DNA of 64,000 nt from Rachycentron canadum (Eukaryota > Chordata > Actinopteri > Carangiformes > Rachycentridae): assembly GCA_038496675.1 (NCBI GenBank), contig CM076650.1, positions 20,326,724 through 20,390,723 on the forward strand, written 5' to 3'. The notes beneath the pieces were generated by a model that saw nothing but the letters and a program-made list of their open reading frames with translations, made no database searches and was not told the origin of the DNA. Positions 35,646-48,717 of this stretch are shown here, in pieces. A program made the position numbers and the translations under genes. How positions within the stretch are numbered: position 1 is the stretch's first letter; every line of letters starts with the position of its first letter.

Positions 35646-38500
35646 CACATTCAATATTTTTTTATTTTATCTCAGTCATATTGTTATTGCAATATTGAAC
35701 AAGGTTATCACACATCACAGACTCCACATATCGTGCAGACAACAGTTTAATCAACTGTCAAAAACAAAAGTTCTGTTAGAGTCTCTGGCCAGACAAGCCT
35801 GACCCGTCTATACCTTTTAAGGTAACATTCATCTCATCTGACACTATTGCTCTGTGGTTATTTTTTCTCATGAAAAAAATAATACACTTTAAAATGGAGC
35901 TCTGACAATATTCTTAGCCAGTGATTTGACCTTTGAATAGTGTCTTTCATTAAAGTGGAGTGCATGTCTGGCTTTGGATTGGCTGCACTGTCGGGTCAGC
36001 CTCCTGGTGACCTTGTTAACCAGAGAGCTGACCTTTGTCCTCACCTCACTCTTTTTACAGCATCAAGCCAAATTTTTCCTCCAGCCAAAATGCACAACTT
36101 TGACCCACTGTGCTTTTGTAATTTATGTTTTTTTATTCAGTCTGACTCTTATGCCATGGGTTTTAGTTTCATGTTTTAGGGTTTGTTTGTTTTTTTTTTA
36201 CTCCCAGAGTCAAACGCCCACAAAGAAAAATCACCTTGTCAGAGCTAACATAATACCAAAACAATCCAATTGTATGTACCCGGGTGGCTTTTCTTATTTT
36301 GAAAAGGAAAAAGCATGTAGAGGAGGAAATGCAGTAATCTGGGGGAAGGGCAGCAGCTGCTCAGATACATTAATATCCACCAACAGACTAGAAAAGCACA
36401 GAGATTGTGAGTGAGTGAATGGTATCTGGGTCCATTAGAGGATGTGGCTCCTTCCTGTCGGTTGGTAGACGTCATGTCAACGTAACCATGACAGACACGT
36501 GGATAAATTACATCTACATAGTGTCATCTTTGGCCAGATAACACTGTAAATTCATAATGTACCTAAACATGTAGACAGACAAACACAAGCTGGGTAGAAG
36601 TGCAATTAATCAAAAAGTGATGGCTACAGTATATTTTTCACAGGACACTTCACAGGTTCTGTAAGTGACCACCAGCATCGCACACCAAAACACACCTCTG
36701 GTTTCCTTTACCACGACCCCCCACACTGCAATGCCCTTCACATTCTCAGTAGGCTAGGTGTAACAAGGACAGCACATGATTACTACACTATAGCTTTACC
36801 TAGAAAATAGTTGCTTACTATTGTATTATTTTTAAAATCTCATTTACAGAATCTTTTGTCTCTTTCTCTCAGTCCAACACTGTAAAAATAACTGAAATCC
36901 AAAACATACTCAGTATTATCAGGGATCTCTTTAGCCCTGATAAATTCCACATTTTTGACAGAAAGCCTAGGGTTGTTACGTTTGAGAGAAGCAGTAATTT
37001 AACACACAGTGAAGGTCTAATAAAAAACTATTTAGTTACATTATGAGAAGTATAGGATCCTTGACCTATTTGATGTGCTAAAAATCTGGATATCTGCAAC
37101 TGCCTTGTGATACCTGTATGGCTTGAGACAAAGGATCACCTAGAGTGTTTCTGGGCAACCTGCAGCTCCACAAGTCAAGCCGAATTAAAACAGTGCAGCA
37201 TTTCAAAACACACCTGTGCATATCCACAGGAGAATTAGATCTGTCTTTGACTGTCAGTCACAGTCTGAAGTGTAAGCTACTACACCTCAGGGGTTCACAG
37301 TGAAATAACCTCAGTACAGAACCAATAAGGGCCTGTCAGTTAACAGCATCAAAAACAAATCAAACTGTTTTCACGCACAGTTAACATTAAAAAGCTTACA
37401 ATCAAACCTCAACATGTCTGTGCCATAGTATCACTTTTTTCAGAGGTACACTTCCAAGTTGCTGCAGGCATATGATCACGCCAAAAATAACAAGAGCTGC
37501 ACATCCTCGCTAAAAAACCGAGACAGTTTAACATGTAACCCCTTGGCATCAGGTAATTCCCTCAACATACTGTGTCAAATTTTTCAAAGCTCCTCAAAGA
37601 AGGAGAGAAAGAAAAAAAAAACATGATGCAGTGTTGGCAGGAATCAAGGAAACCACTTGAGGTTTCAGGTTGAAACAGGCATGGAGCTGTTTTCATTCTT
37701 CATACAACTCAGAGCAGTGTTTAATGAAAAAAACACAAGAAAAGCCAAAGTTCAGTCTAATACAAGCAGCTGAATATCAATATGAATGTGATTCTGTCAA
37801 AGAGCTTCAACTCTCGTCCACTTAATATTCCTGTCGGTTAGCTCCATTATAGATAGCACTTTAAATGGCTCACTAGGAAAATGCAATGTCAATGAATTAC
37901 ATCACATTATCTTAGCCACCTAGCTTTGTCATTCAGTTGATGGGGCTGTTGTCTGTGTATGCCTGGACAACTCTGGCTGTTTGCCAGCATGTCCTGTTGA
38001 TGTAGCCAACTTTATCCCCTTTGCCAGTGAGCTGTGACTAATACAAAAACACATCTGACATCTGGCTTACTCAATCTTCTGGTTTTAAATATATGGCTTG
38101 GTAGAGGATTAATTTACTCTTTTCTTTAAGGATGGTTGACATCTGCCTGAACTGTGTTGGGGGGAAAGGCAAGAAAGGCTTCTCAGACAGTGATTGCACT
38201 AATAGTAAGCACATACTTTTAAATTTGTTACTAAATGGATGATATTCACATAATATTTCTTCTCTCTGTAGTATGCCAGCAGCTACGTATGTGGAGGATC
38301 TATTGTAACCTTTTCATGTGACTTTTTGTGAGTTGTGGAGTTATTCAGGTCCAGTCCTTGCTTATGATACTTGTAGCCGAGCCAGTTGCTGGACTGAACA
38401 TAATTCTCCATGTTAAATGAAACTCCTAAGTGTCAAAGGAAAATGAAAAACCTGGTGACGTAATGTGTAGCCTATCTGAGCAAACACACTTTAATCTACA
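35646..38500. other. Non-coding DNA, nothing specific
   Basis: Frames at 35940-36414 are chance and mutually overlapping. No element ends or exon signals that I trust. AT-rich with scattered short inverted repeats (such as tatcaggg/ccctgata near 36916-36942). Confidence 0.4.
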
Positions 38501-38504
38501 CCAG

Positions 38505-38560
38505 TGCTGCCCAACCTTGTTGGCTTGCGACCCCTCGATAAGACGCTGAAGGACAACTGA
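38505..38560. mobile_element. Possible hAT (Charlie-like) terminal fragment
   Basis: cagtgctgcccaaccttgtt followed by ggcttgcgacccct closely resembles the 'cagtggttcccaacctttttggcttgcgacccc' type of terminal inverted repeat seen in hAT elements. I could not find the matching far end or a target-site duplication. Confidence 0.35.
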
Positions 38561-41500
38561 TGGTTGCCAGGTCTGTGTGTCTGTAAGGATCTGCAGAGGG
38601 CATAAATTTCATCACCTGGCCAAGTCCACAGCCATGAATTTGAGACTGTGTGGACTGTCTGCAGAGCTAGAGTAATATATTGTGTGTCATGATGTACACA
38701 TGCGTGGCCCTATTTTTGTTTGGCTGTCACACAAGCTGTTTTCTTGTGGGGACTTTCTCATATTGATCAAAGAAAAGAAAACAAAGGAGCTCCTCTTCCT
38801 GCAGTAAAGAAGTCGCCATCATGTGTTGAACGTGCCCATGCACACAGATACTGCAGATTGAAGTGTGTACATCTCCTGAATGTGTAGTTTGCCACATTAA
38901 GTTGTGTTAATATTACAATTTTAAATACCTTGCCTCTGGCCAAAACATCTACAAGTTTAAGGAAAGGCCCATATTCTGCAAGCTTTCAACTTATTCTTAC
39001 TATTTTTAAAATAATCTGAAAATGATTCCCTGCCCAAAAAAGTTACATGTTGTTTACTAGCAGGACTCCTCACTCACTTTGTTGTTTTTTTAAATTTCTC
39101 TTGACATGAAACCTCACTGGCTGGGTGAAGTTTCCCATCCACATTCTTTGAAACTTTAGTCGCCAAACAGGAAAGCTGTTGAATAAAATAGGATGTCTCG
39201 GAGGCAAGGCAATGGTTTGATGCATGTTCACTGTGCTGTAAGAGATTCCTTGCTCTTAGTGTCTTCTTTCTCTGACCTCAGGAAAAACAATAAAAAAGAA
39301 ATCAACTGCTCAGTGTTCCTTTGTTCCACTTGCCTTTTTTAAGCATAAAGAGCTAATTCATCAAACGCTTCACATTTACCCTGTCCTCAGGCTCCCTGAC
39401 ATTCGGACAACCTTTTGTTTTTGTTTTCCTACTTATTCACAGCAAACCTCTATATGCACGGGCTATAACTCAAATGATTTCTTTTTCTATTATTGTTATT
39501 AGACTTTTCTTCTTGCATGCTTTGCTGCTGTAAATAAGAAAATATCAAATATGAACAAACACCAGCTTCACTACATTATCCCCCTGACATTAGATTAAAA
39601 AATTCACAGCACTTCACTATTTATCCAATCAACCAATTACCATTCATTCCATAGTTGTGTCATCATGTATCTATAACACATCATAGATGAATAATTGACT
39701 GACCATTAACCAAAGTAGCAAAGATAATTAGTGCACAGTGGCTGTACATCCCTGCCCTTGGGTTACTGCTCTGTAGACTTCCTGCAGTGCCAGCTGAGGA
39801 CAAAGGAACGGGCAGTGAATACAGCAAACTGTTCTGTGGCTACATTTAACAAATTCATGCTTCAGTCTGCAGATGCAGCTGTGGTGTATTTAAGGACAGC
39901 TTTCTTGCAGAATGTGCTCTAGCAAAGTGCAGTTTACGTAGAAAGTGACGTGCCTTCATAATTTATGTATTTAAAAGGCCATGCAAATGTGAAGAGTTGG
40001 TTTGCCCCTGATTTCTACTGTTACTGTCGTCTGAGACTTTCCCATTGGCCTAAGAATATTGTACACTTCTTAAATGTCTCCCATATATATTTATACAATT
40101 CCCTAGTTCATCTACTACCAGGTGCCAGTGTAGCCTACGAGGCCAAATAAACAGCCTCATTCGATACACAAGTTTGGTTATTTTCTTCCCATAAGAAACT
40201 GTGCCAAGCACTGAGGCTCAAAATGCTCAGGTTCAAAGTGTCATCAAAAGCACTTTGTTCTAAAAGGTACAGAAAGACCTAAGCACTCTAACTTCTGCAC
40301 TGTGTATTTCTAACTTAAATGATGATTTATGAGAATAATCATACAAGAATAACAAAAACAACTATTATGTCATAAAAGTTTTTTTTAAAGTTTGGATTTT
40401 AGAGGAGTAACATGTAGCTCTACCTTGGATTAGAGGTTTCCTTCACACAAAGCACCGAATAGTTTGAAGTGATCCTCAACCTAAAAGAAAGAACAAACTA
40501 CAAAGTTTTACATCTACTTACAATCCAACAGTGGTGAGTATTTTATATTGAGGAGAAGGCAGGTGTCAAAAACTGAATCTATCTTTTATTGCCAAGTCAG
40601 TTCTTACGGCTTGTTGCAAACCACCTATTCACAGTTTATGAGCTACATCATAAATAACCTTTTCATGTATCCTCTTTTTCATCTTTAGGGATATAGGTAA
40701 TAATATCACACCAGACACCTTCAGTTCATTGTGGTTGTTGTGTGCTGGTGCTGTTCATATCAGTTTTCAATTTTTGTTACTGACTAAGACACAATGATTT
40801 TGTTTTTCCACCTCCATGGATTTAAAATCTGTACATGTGTCTATTCAGTGCATCATATACAGTATTTTCCCTCTCTGTTGCTATGACTCTGTAACATCTT
40901 TAGATATCCCTGCAGTACTTGTCTATCTTGTGGCAGCTTGAACTCCAAATATCCCATTCTACAGATATTACTCATCTTTTGGAAATGAGCTCTTTGCTCT
41001 TGAGATTAGCCTTAGAAAAGACATCAAACCGACAAAGAACGTGACTCAACAAGCCTGACCAGACCCAAACACTTCCTGTCCTTTTACATGATATGATTCA
41101 AATTAAACATTAAAGACAAAAACTAGAAAGCACTTCATAAGGATATGCCTTCACCAATATTAGTTTTATATTCATACATAAAGAATTTTTTTGTTTGTTG
41201 ATGTTTTGATAGTTTGGGATCAGTATGGGACATATTTTATTTCTTCATATTTCCACTCTTGTGTTTGTTCAATATAAGATCAGAGATCATCTATCTTATC
41301 TTAGCATAAAGACTGGAATCAGCTATAATGGCCCAATCCCTCTAAAATCCATTAATTGAGGAAATCTGATTTCTTTAATTTGTGGGGGTTACACTGTCAT
41401 GGAATAAATAATTCACTTCTTGGAGAATAAAACAGTGCCTTCCATCTAAGACATCCTCTGGATCAGCACACAAATCCATAATCTGCACCAAAAACTAAAT

Positions 41501-44500
41501 ATTTGTTCCTTGGCCATCAGCTCCTATCACGTTGCACTACTGGTGTTTTAGGTTTCCTGCTGACAAGACAAACAGGACTGGAAACCTAATCTCTTGTACT
41601 TGATTTCTTAGGGATTAAAAAGGTAAAGATAAATGAATAAAACAAAAGCATTATAACTTAATGCATGGTAGGATTATACAGGCATAACAAGACCGACAAT
41701 AGGGATAACACAAGCATTAGGGATGGTTTAAAAAATAATGTCTATCCAGGCAATGGCTGCCATCTAACAAAATAAAAGGGAAGAGGGAGAAAGAGGGTGA
41801 GGAGGAGAAGAAGAAGAAGAAGAATGGGTGAGGATGCAAGAGAAAGGAGCCACTGTAGTGATCTTTCATCATAATCCTGTTACTGTTGAATTATTTAAGT
41901 ATCTCCTTGCAGACATTAATTTCCTATCATCTACTTTGCCTCTAATTCACTGGGAGAATTAATGAGGATTGACATGGCCGCTCTTTCTTGTGCCGTGAAA
42001 GCCAACATGGAGCTGTTGATAAGCGGGACGTGGTGCTGGAACAATGGGCAGCTGGTTATAGCCTAATCGTTTATTTTACATTTCATCCCAGCTTTCATTA
42101 GCTTCCAAGAGAATAGGGCATGAAAATATATGAAATAATGTTAATTAGCTACAGTAATAATGATTATCAGAATTATCAAAGTACTACAGATATACTGCAT
42201 TTCCATTTAAAAAAAAGGTCACTTTACTTTAAAGTGAATTAAGCGTGTACCATCATCTTTAATGTGCATTATCTTTGAGAGGTCACCCCTAAGCAGTGTA
42301 GTAGACATGTCGAGGACGAAGCCATGCAACTGATAGGCAATCTGTTTTAAAGATTGATGGCTCACTGCTGCTATCAATGATACGCCCATATGCCTCTTAG
42401 CATTCTGTAGATCTTCATTGTTTTTCTTCAAGGGCAACGCGGGTACACAAAACCATATGAGATGACTTGTGAAAAATAGGAGCGATGCAGTAGAAATGAG
42501 AAAGGATATACGCCCCCAAATAAACACACATCACTGTCAACAATGTTACCACAACATGTTTGAAATACAGTGTTGTAATGTCGCACAGCTCTTGTCATCA
42601 TTGGCTTGTCATTTTAGGCTGCAAGGAGACGAACATTGCTGGGAAGAGTGTGGTGGAAGGCGGGGGGGGCCTTCAAAAGATCTGTCATGTTCCAGGACGA
42701 TTTTAATGGCTGCGCGGGAGCATGCAGCTGCGGTGACATTCACGTCATAGAAACCCAAAGGAATTTCAAAAAGAGATAAACAACTAAGGATGTCAATGTC
42801 TAGATGTAGAACTGTGAAGGGGAATTACCTTAATCTTTATTCTATATGTTTTTCTGTGAATGGACAATCATCCGAGCCGTTCCCGTCTTGCTTTTCTTTT
42901 TCTAACAGTAAACCTCTTTTTACTGTCAGTGAAACTTGAGACTGTTTCAGGCACTTCTATCCTCTCTTGCTTTAGTTGGGGACATTTCCTTCACTTTTTG
43001 AAGTAATTGAAATCCTTCAGAGTGAGAAAAAATATCTATACAAGATATGAAGTCAACAATACTCTTGGCACTTGTGATAGCAATTTAATTGAAACGTCAG
43101 TTGAGGGACCGGGACTCCAAATCCGCAGAATCTGTCTTTTTGTCTCTCTGGTGGCCTCATTTCTTTCTCTTTCTCCTTCTCTTCTCTCATTCTCTTTGCA
43201 CTGCTCTGAGTTACAACTTCATCTCTCAGTCGTAGCCGAGGGTGAACCATGCATCAGGTGACGCACTCAATGTCGCACTCATTTGACCCATCACCCCAAC
43301 AATGGAGGCTAACCCTGAGCTGCTACTCCAATTAATCACCTAACCTTCCCTTCACGCCACCAGGCGACCTCTCCTCCACCCCTCCACTCCACCCTACACT
43401 CCCATCCCAGTTGACCCAAGGCAGCCAAAAAAAAAAAAGAAAAGAAAAGAAAAAGAAAATCTCCACCACTTCCCCTGCCTACGAGGGTCGGAGACACTCG
43501 TCCACCATTCCGCATGACTGCCAGTATAAATCTGACGGAAGTAATTACCCATCACCCTCTGGGGGCCATGAGCAGGCTTCCCGCCCCCTCTTCAGCTTCA
43601 ACGTAGTTCAACCTTATTATACTCAGCTGGGATGAGAATTGCGGTGCATGAGCAGGGAAAGTCGTATTTAGAGTTAATTGCCTCTGGCGGGTGAGGACAT
43701 CAGTTCCACCGTGTGCCCAGACAGATGGCTCACTGGAGGCAGGTTCAATCAACTAATTGTAAAGTTCTGATAGGGCTTCGGGGAGGTGTTGACCTAGAGC
43801 TGAGGTTGAGGGACATGAGACAGACTGAAGGGCTTAAGGTCTGCATAGGCCACAGTTTACTGTACACACTTTCCTCAAACATCATAGACATCTCAGCATC
43901 TGTGCACATCACTTCAAGTATGGAGGCTTTCAAATAAAAAATACACACACTGCACGTAGGTATGCATAAACACACGCGTATAAAGCAAGGCCCTGCTCAG
44001 ACACATGTCCTTGCAATAGCCTTCAGCAGTGGCCTTTTATTGCTGAGGGAATTGGGAAAGATGTAAATAAAGTTGTAGGCTGAGGTGAAATTACTTTGCT
44101 GGCAAAAACACAAGGTAAGGAAGCCAGTACAGAAAGAGGCGAAAGAAGGAGAAGCCAGAGGTGATAGTCAACACAGACCAATCAACACCCACACCTATCA
44201 ATTGATACCTTACACAAACAGATCAGAGCACTTTGAATGTGAAAAATAAAAGCTACTGCAAATGTTTCTTTCTCTTCTTTTTGTTTTAACACTAACTTGT
44301 GAAGTTTTATGCATGCACAGCTTATTTGTTGTCTTTAAATGAAAAGCTAAATCTGCAAAAGGTAACAGTACAAAATAGACCAGAGCCACACATTAAGACA
44401 AGATATGAAACAAGATGAAGTGGGAGGAAGAGATGAAGAGGGGTGAGGTGAGATGGATGAAGCGTACTTCAGAGAGCAGTGGGAGACTGATGACAGGTCA

Positions 44501-44990
44501 GGTATGCCCATGGGGCTTGTGTCAGTGAATAATCTTCACATTAGTGTTGACTCATTGAAATAATATGGATCACTCAGCAGATAAAATGTCGCCACAAGAA
44601 TATTAAAACCTCCATAACTTTTAAACAAACATTTCAAAAATGTTGTAAATAAAACCACATGCTGACTGATGCTGTAGTTTATGTACGGTCACATGCTAAA
44701 ACCTGACAACCTGCATTTTACTTTACAATATTTAGCTTTTAAGAGTAAATATTGGTGTGCATAGCTTTTTTACTATAACAGTGTCAAGTCATGCTTTAAG
44801 ATACCTTTTGCACCTTTGTAATCATGACACACTGTCATTCCACCTTTAGGACAAAAGACTTTTGTTGTATATATTGTTAAGCGTTGGCTACATCATACAA
44901 CTATAAAACCTAACTTGCATTAATTATCATCTCCTCTTGAAATTGTCTTTCTTTTTCTGAAAGTACAATTTTACCAGGAAACAATCATTT
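38561..44990. other. Non-coding DNA with several candidate conserved blocks
   Basis: No exon is supported. Conserved-looking stretches are 41880-42150 (homeodomain-type TAATTA-rich), 42470-42750 (GC-richer) and 43270-43700. A (GAA)n run lies at 41804-41823 and a poly-purine tract at about 43428-43460. Confidence 0.4.
41804..41823. repeat. (GAA)n microsatellite
   Basis: Six to seven GAA units inside a longer purine-rich stretch (41765-41845). Confidence 0.85.
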
Positions 44991-44992
44991 AA

Positions 44993-45178
44993 TGATTTGC
45001 AGGTTTAAAAAAAAAGTCTAGACATCTAACTGGGCTCAGTTTTTTTTTTTCTTTTTTAATTTATCCAGGTATAACCATTCTTTCAAACGTATTTAATGAC
45101 AAATTTCAGCATGTGGTTAAGATCTGTTTCAATATGGCATCAATCTAGATGTCTAGACTTCTTTTGAAATGCAAATCA
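44993..45178. mobile_element. Foldback/MITE-like element (about 186 bp)
   Basis: The inner arms are an exact 15-bp inverted repeat: aagtctagacatcta at 45014-45028 and its complement at 45146-45160. The pairing extends outwards with mismatches to tgatttgc (44993-45000) and gcaaatca (45171-45178), giving arms of about 35 bp. The interior is AT-rich and non-coding. I found no convincing target-site duplication, so the superfamily is open. Confidence 0.7.
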
Positions 45179-48100
45179 CCAACACCTTTGGCCACTGAAC
45201 ACTGTGCTCAAACAGCTAGAACTTTCACACTTTGTTGATAAAATCCTCTTGAATATGAGCACTTAAATGTGCAGTTCATGGGGTTTCTCTCAAATGGAGA
45301 AATAGTCAACCAATCAGACATTAGACGTTAAGACTGAAGAGATGGTTTGGGTTAGTTGATGTGGGTTGAGAGAGGTACTTATCTATAGTCAAATTATTAC
45401 CTGCAAGAGATTCAGATCAGCATGCTCCTAGTTTGCAGAAAAAGCTGGGAGAAACTGTGTTGCTGTGGACAGGGCCATCTGCAAAAACATGTTTTAACCA
45501 CTATAAAATATGGCCATTGGGGAAAAAAACTAATATCAGTTTAATGTATGCCTTGTTTTGAATATTTTCTTGCTGTCAAACAGCCCTTTGCAAACAGCCC
45601 ATTTTGTCAACTGTTGAATTATAATATTCCTTGCACAAGAAAAACTATGGCACTATGGCACAAATGGCAAAAAAAAATGTAGATCCGAAGGAACCCAAAC
45701 TTTAAGATTGTAGACCTTATAGTGACCTGGGCACATCCATGCATAGCCACAAATAAGTGTAATTACTCTTAAATCTCTTATGTTAAGTTAGTATGTCCAA
45801 ATATCGCCAAAATGTCAAATTAATGAAGGGTTACTGGAATGAGTAGCTGTAATTTACTAAATTTAAAATCTAATCTATGGTGACCAGATGTCCCCGTTTT
45901 TCAGGGATAGTCCCTATGTTTGGTGGCCCATCCTCAGCTGGAGCTGTCCTGCCCTTTTTTTAAAAACAGACCAGTGGGCTGCACAGTAGACATGTGGGCC
46001 TCAAATTAAAGTCTATTTTTTTTATTGTTGTCTCTAGGCAGAGAAGAAGTTGCCAAACAGTAAACTAACAGAAACAAATTAAAACAAAGTCCCCAAGTTA
46101 GAACTTGAAGTGAGGAAGCAGAAACAGGACTGATTCTGACAGATGGCTGCAATGCAACAACTTGAATGTGCTATTAAAAACCCTAGAAGAAGAAGAAACC
46201 TAGCATCCTGCAATGGACTAAACATGGCAAAATTCATGACTCCATGTGCCTTGGAATACATTTAAGAAAACCCATTTCAAAGCTTTTGATCTATGGACCC
46301 CTTAGATATATGATGGACCTGTACAGACTAAAGGAATATAAATATTTGAGAAAGAGACAGACAAACTGACATCAAGACAGCTTCAAAGGTATGGACTCAC
46401 CACTGTTGCACCACCTTGCAGATTTATATTGTTGATCAATTACACTTGTGTAGTCATTGTTACTGTAAATTGACTTGATAAGTTGAAATGTGGAGAATCT
46501 ATCAGAGTGACATGAAGCATCTTGCTATGTTGCTGTGCAAAGCTTTGTGGTTTATTTTGCTCCCTCTGTTCAAGCTTCAGTTTTTCATTTAAAAAAGTTC
46601 AAAGCCCATATATAAAAATGGATATAGACACAGAGGCTGAAAAGTGTAGCCACTGCTTAAGAGGTTTAAATCTGCATTTTATCTAATGACTATTAGGGGG
46701 TGACTCCACTGGTTGTTAAAAAGAAGTCAGATTGTATTGAATTCTATGTGAAAATTACCCTACTTCTCAATTGATTTATTACCTCAGAAAATGTTTTAAT
46801 ATGAGTTAATGAGTTTATGGTCTCAGTCTGTAGTTTCAAGTCTTCTTCCATACAACATAATGTTTAATGTTTTTTTTAATTATGGTCCCATTAAGAGGAA
46901 AATAGATGGGCATGGTTACCGTGTGACTGACAGACTGTACCACACAGTGACCTGCCTGACCAGCCCTCACTCCTCCTCAGCTCCACCTTTTCCTTCAAAT
47001 ATGGTTTCTTTGGGTTTCAAAACACCACCATGGCAATGGCCAGTTTACAAACTCGTGGCATTTGTGTAGAGGAACATAACTTGACTCTTAGTCTGAGGTA
47101 GAACAGGAGGATTTCCTCCTATCTCAAACAAGAATCTAGCCAATAATATTTATTTCCCAAAGAGTTTTGGGAAAAACTGAATTGAGTTTGAGAAATACAA
47201 GAGTCAGCATGTCAGTTCAACATAGATCATCTATCCTAATTTCCAATTAGTGATCATTCCACATTTTGTGGGACAATTGGCAACCCTCCAAATCAGCTGG
47301 CCATAACCATAGTTTTATTACTGTATCCTGCAAGGGTGAACACATTGCAAAGGAAACCCCTTTTTTATTTCACAGGTAAAAACACTGGATATATAAATGA
47401 TATATTGACCGCTGAACTGGAAATCATAGTCACCTTAATCTAATCTCACCAACACTCGTTATTGTTACTCTTAACTAAGCAATGTGTTAATGCCCAACAC
47501 TGGTCACTACTGATTAGTTAGAGCAAAAACAAACAAATTAACTGTATAGACATGAAAATCAGTAAATCACTGTAACATTTGTTTTCTCCCATGTTTCATT
47601 GCTTCTAATGATATTACTCAGGTTATAACCCAATTCCAAATCACCGCTCTGCTGCATACAATGAGAAAACCTATATGGTTGTTTAAGCATGAAGCAGAGC
47701 AGTTGAAAGCAGGAGTTCACGCATGGGTTCATGTTCAAGTGGTTGCTGCTTTAAAGTAACAATAAACTGTAATAGAGTTTTGGAGACACAGTTTTTAATT
47801 GGGTTATTTTGGAGTTGCTGCAACCGTGAAGTTGCATTTTCTTTTTGCTGATGCAGAGTTAAACTTTTGTTGAACAAATAAAAGTTTTCTTAGTTTCATC
47901 ACTGACAGTTTTTTTCATTAAAACTTCTCTAAAGAAATCATAAAAAGGATCCCTGCCATGGGCACTGGAGGCAACTTTGCTTGGGGAAATTCCTTTTGTT
48001 TACTGTGATGTTGATCAGACATCAGTGTAGATGGAACATGCAATGTCTCTTAGCAGCTGGCAGCTCTGCCCACTTTCTGACAGAATATCTGTCATAAAAC

Positions 48101-48655
48101 ATGATAGTCTCTCATTCCTCGCTCAGACACTCACTCAGATTCCTCACTCAAAGTCAGCCCCCTCCCCTGCAGATTACACATTCGATCCACTCTGGATCAC
48201 TCTATTCGTCACGTGTGAATTGTTGTGCTGTTGACTCACCTTGGCGAAAACATAAGCCAGACATGACTGAAACCTCACCTTGACTTTGATTGGTCACTAC
48301 AAACAGCAATGAGCTGCTGTAGTTGAGCCACAGAAACAGCAAGTGAGAGTTTGAGGGATGAGTTGAGGTGGTGTTATACTCATCAGGCACAATGACAGCT
48401 CTGGTGGATTGGATTTGTCTCCTTTTTTTTCTAGCCACAACTCATTCTGCCCGCGCAGCCAGTGAGCTGCAATAGACGGAGAAAACAAGTGTGGCTTCAA
48501 TGGGTTATTGAATTGTTTTCGTTCTCTTACTTTAGTGCAAATGAATTCAGTTCATATTTGAGTGCAATGCTCTTAGCTCAAGCTGCACCATGAATGTGTC
48601 AAATGAAGTGTGTCTCCTTGGCCTTGGGAGAACTATGCCACTTTCACTCAGCAGT
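45179..48655. other. Non-coding DNA
   Basis: Nothing with coding support. Around 45884-45960 a 'tggtgaccagatgtccccgt' stretch resembles an old vertebrate dispersed repeat, without clear borders. Frames near 48031-48500 overlap on both strands and are chance. Confidence 0.4.
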
Positions 48656-48658
<3 letters not shown>

Positions 48659-48711
<53 letters not shown>

Positions 48712-48717
48712 TGTGTG
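48659..48717. repeat. Long (GT)n microsatellite
   Basis: About 23 GT units, one TA interruption near 48705, then further GT units. It is the longest simple repeat in this part of the window and probably length-polymorphic. Confidence 0.95.

Noticed and set aside
35974..36414. 146-codon plus-strand frame
   Set aside because: Hydrophobic, T-rich translation with no family features, and a second frame overlaps it. Treated as chance.
45884..45960. Similarity to an old 'tgaccagatgtccc' vertebrate repeat
   Set aside because: Recognised only vaguely, with no borders or second copy here, so not listed as an element.
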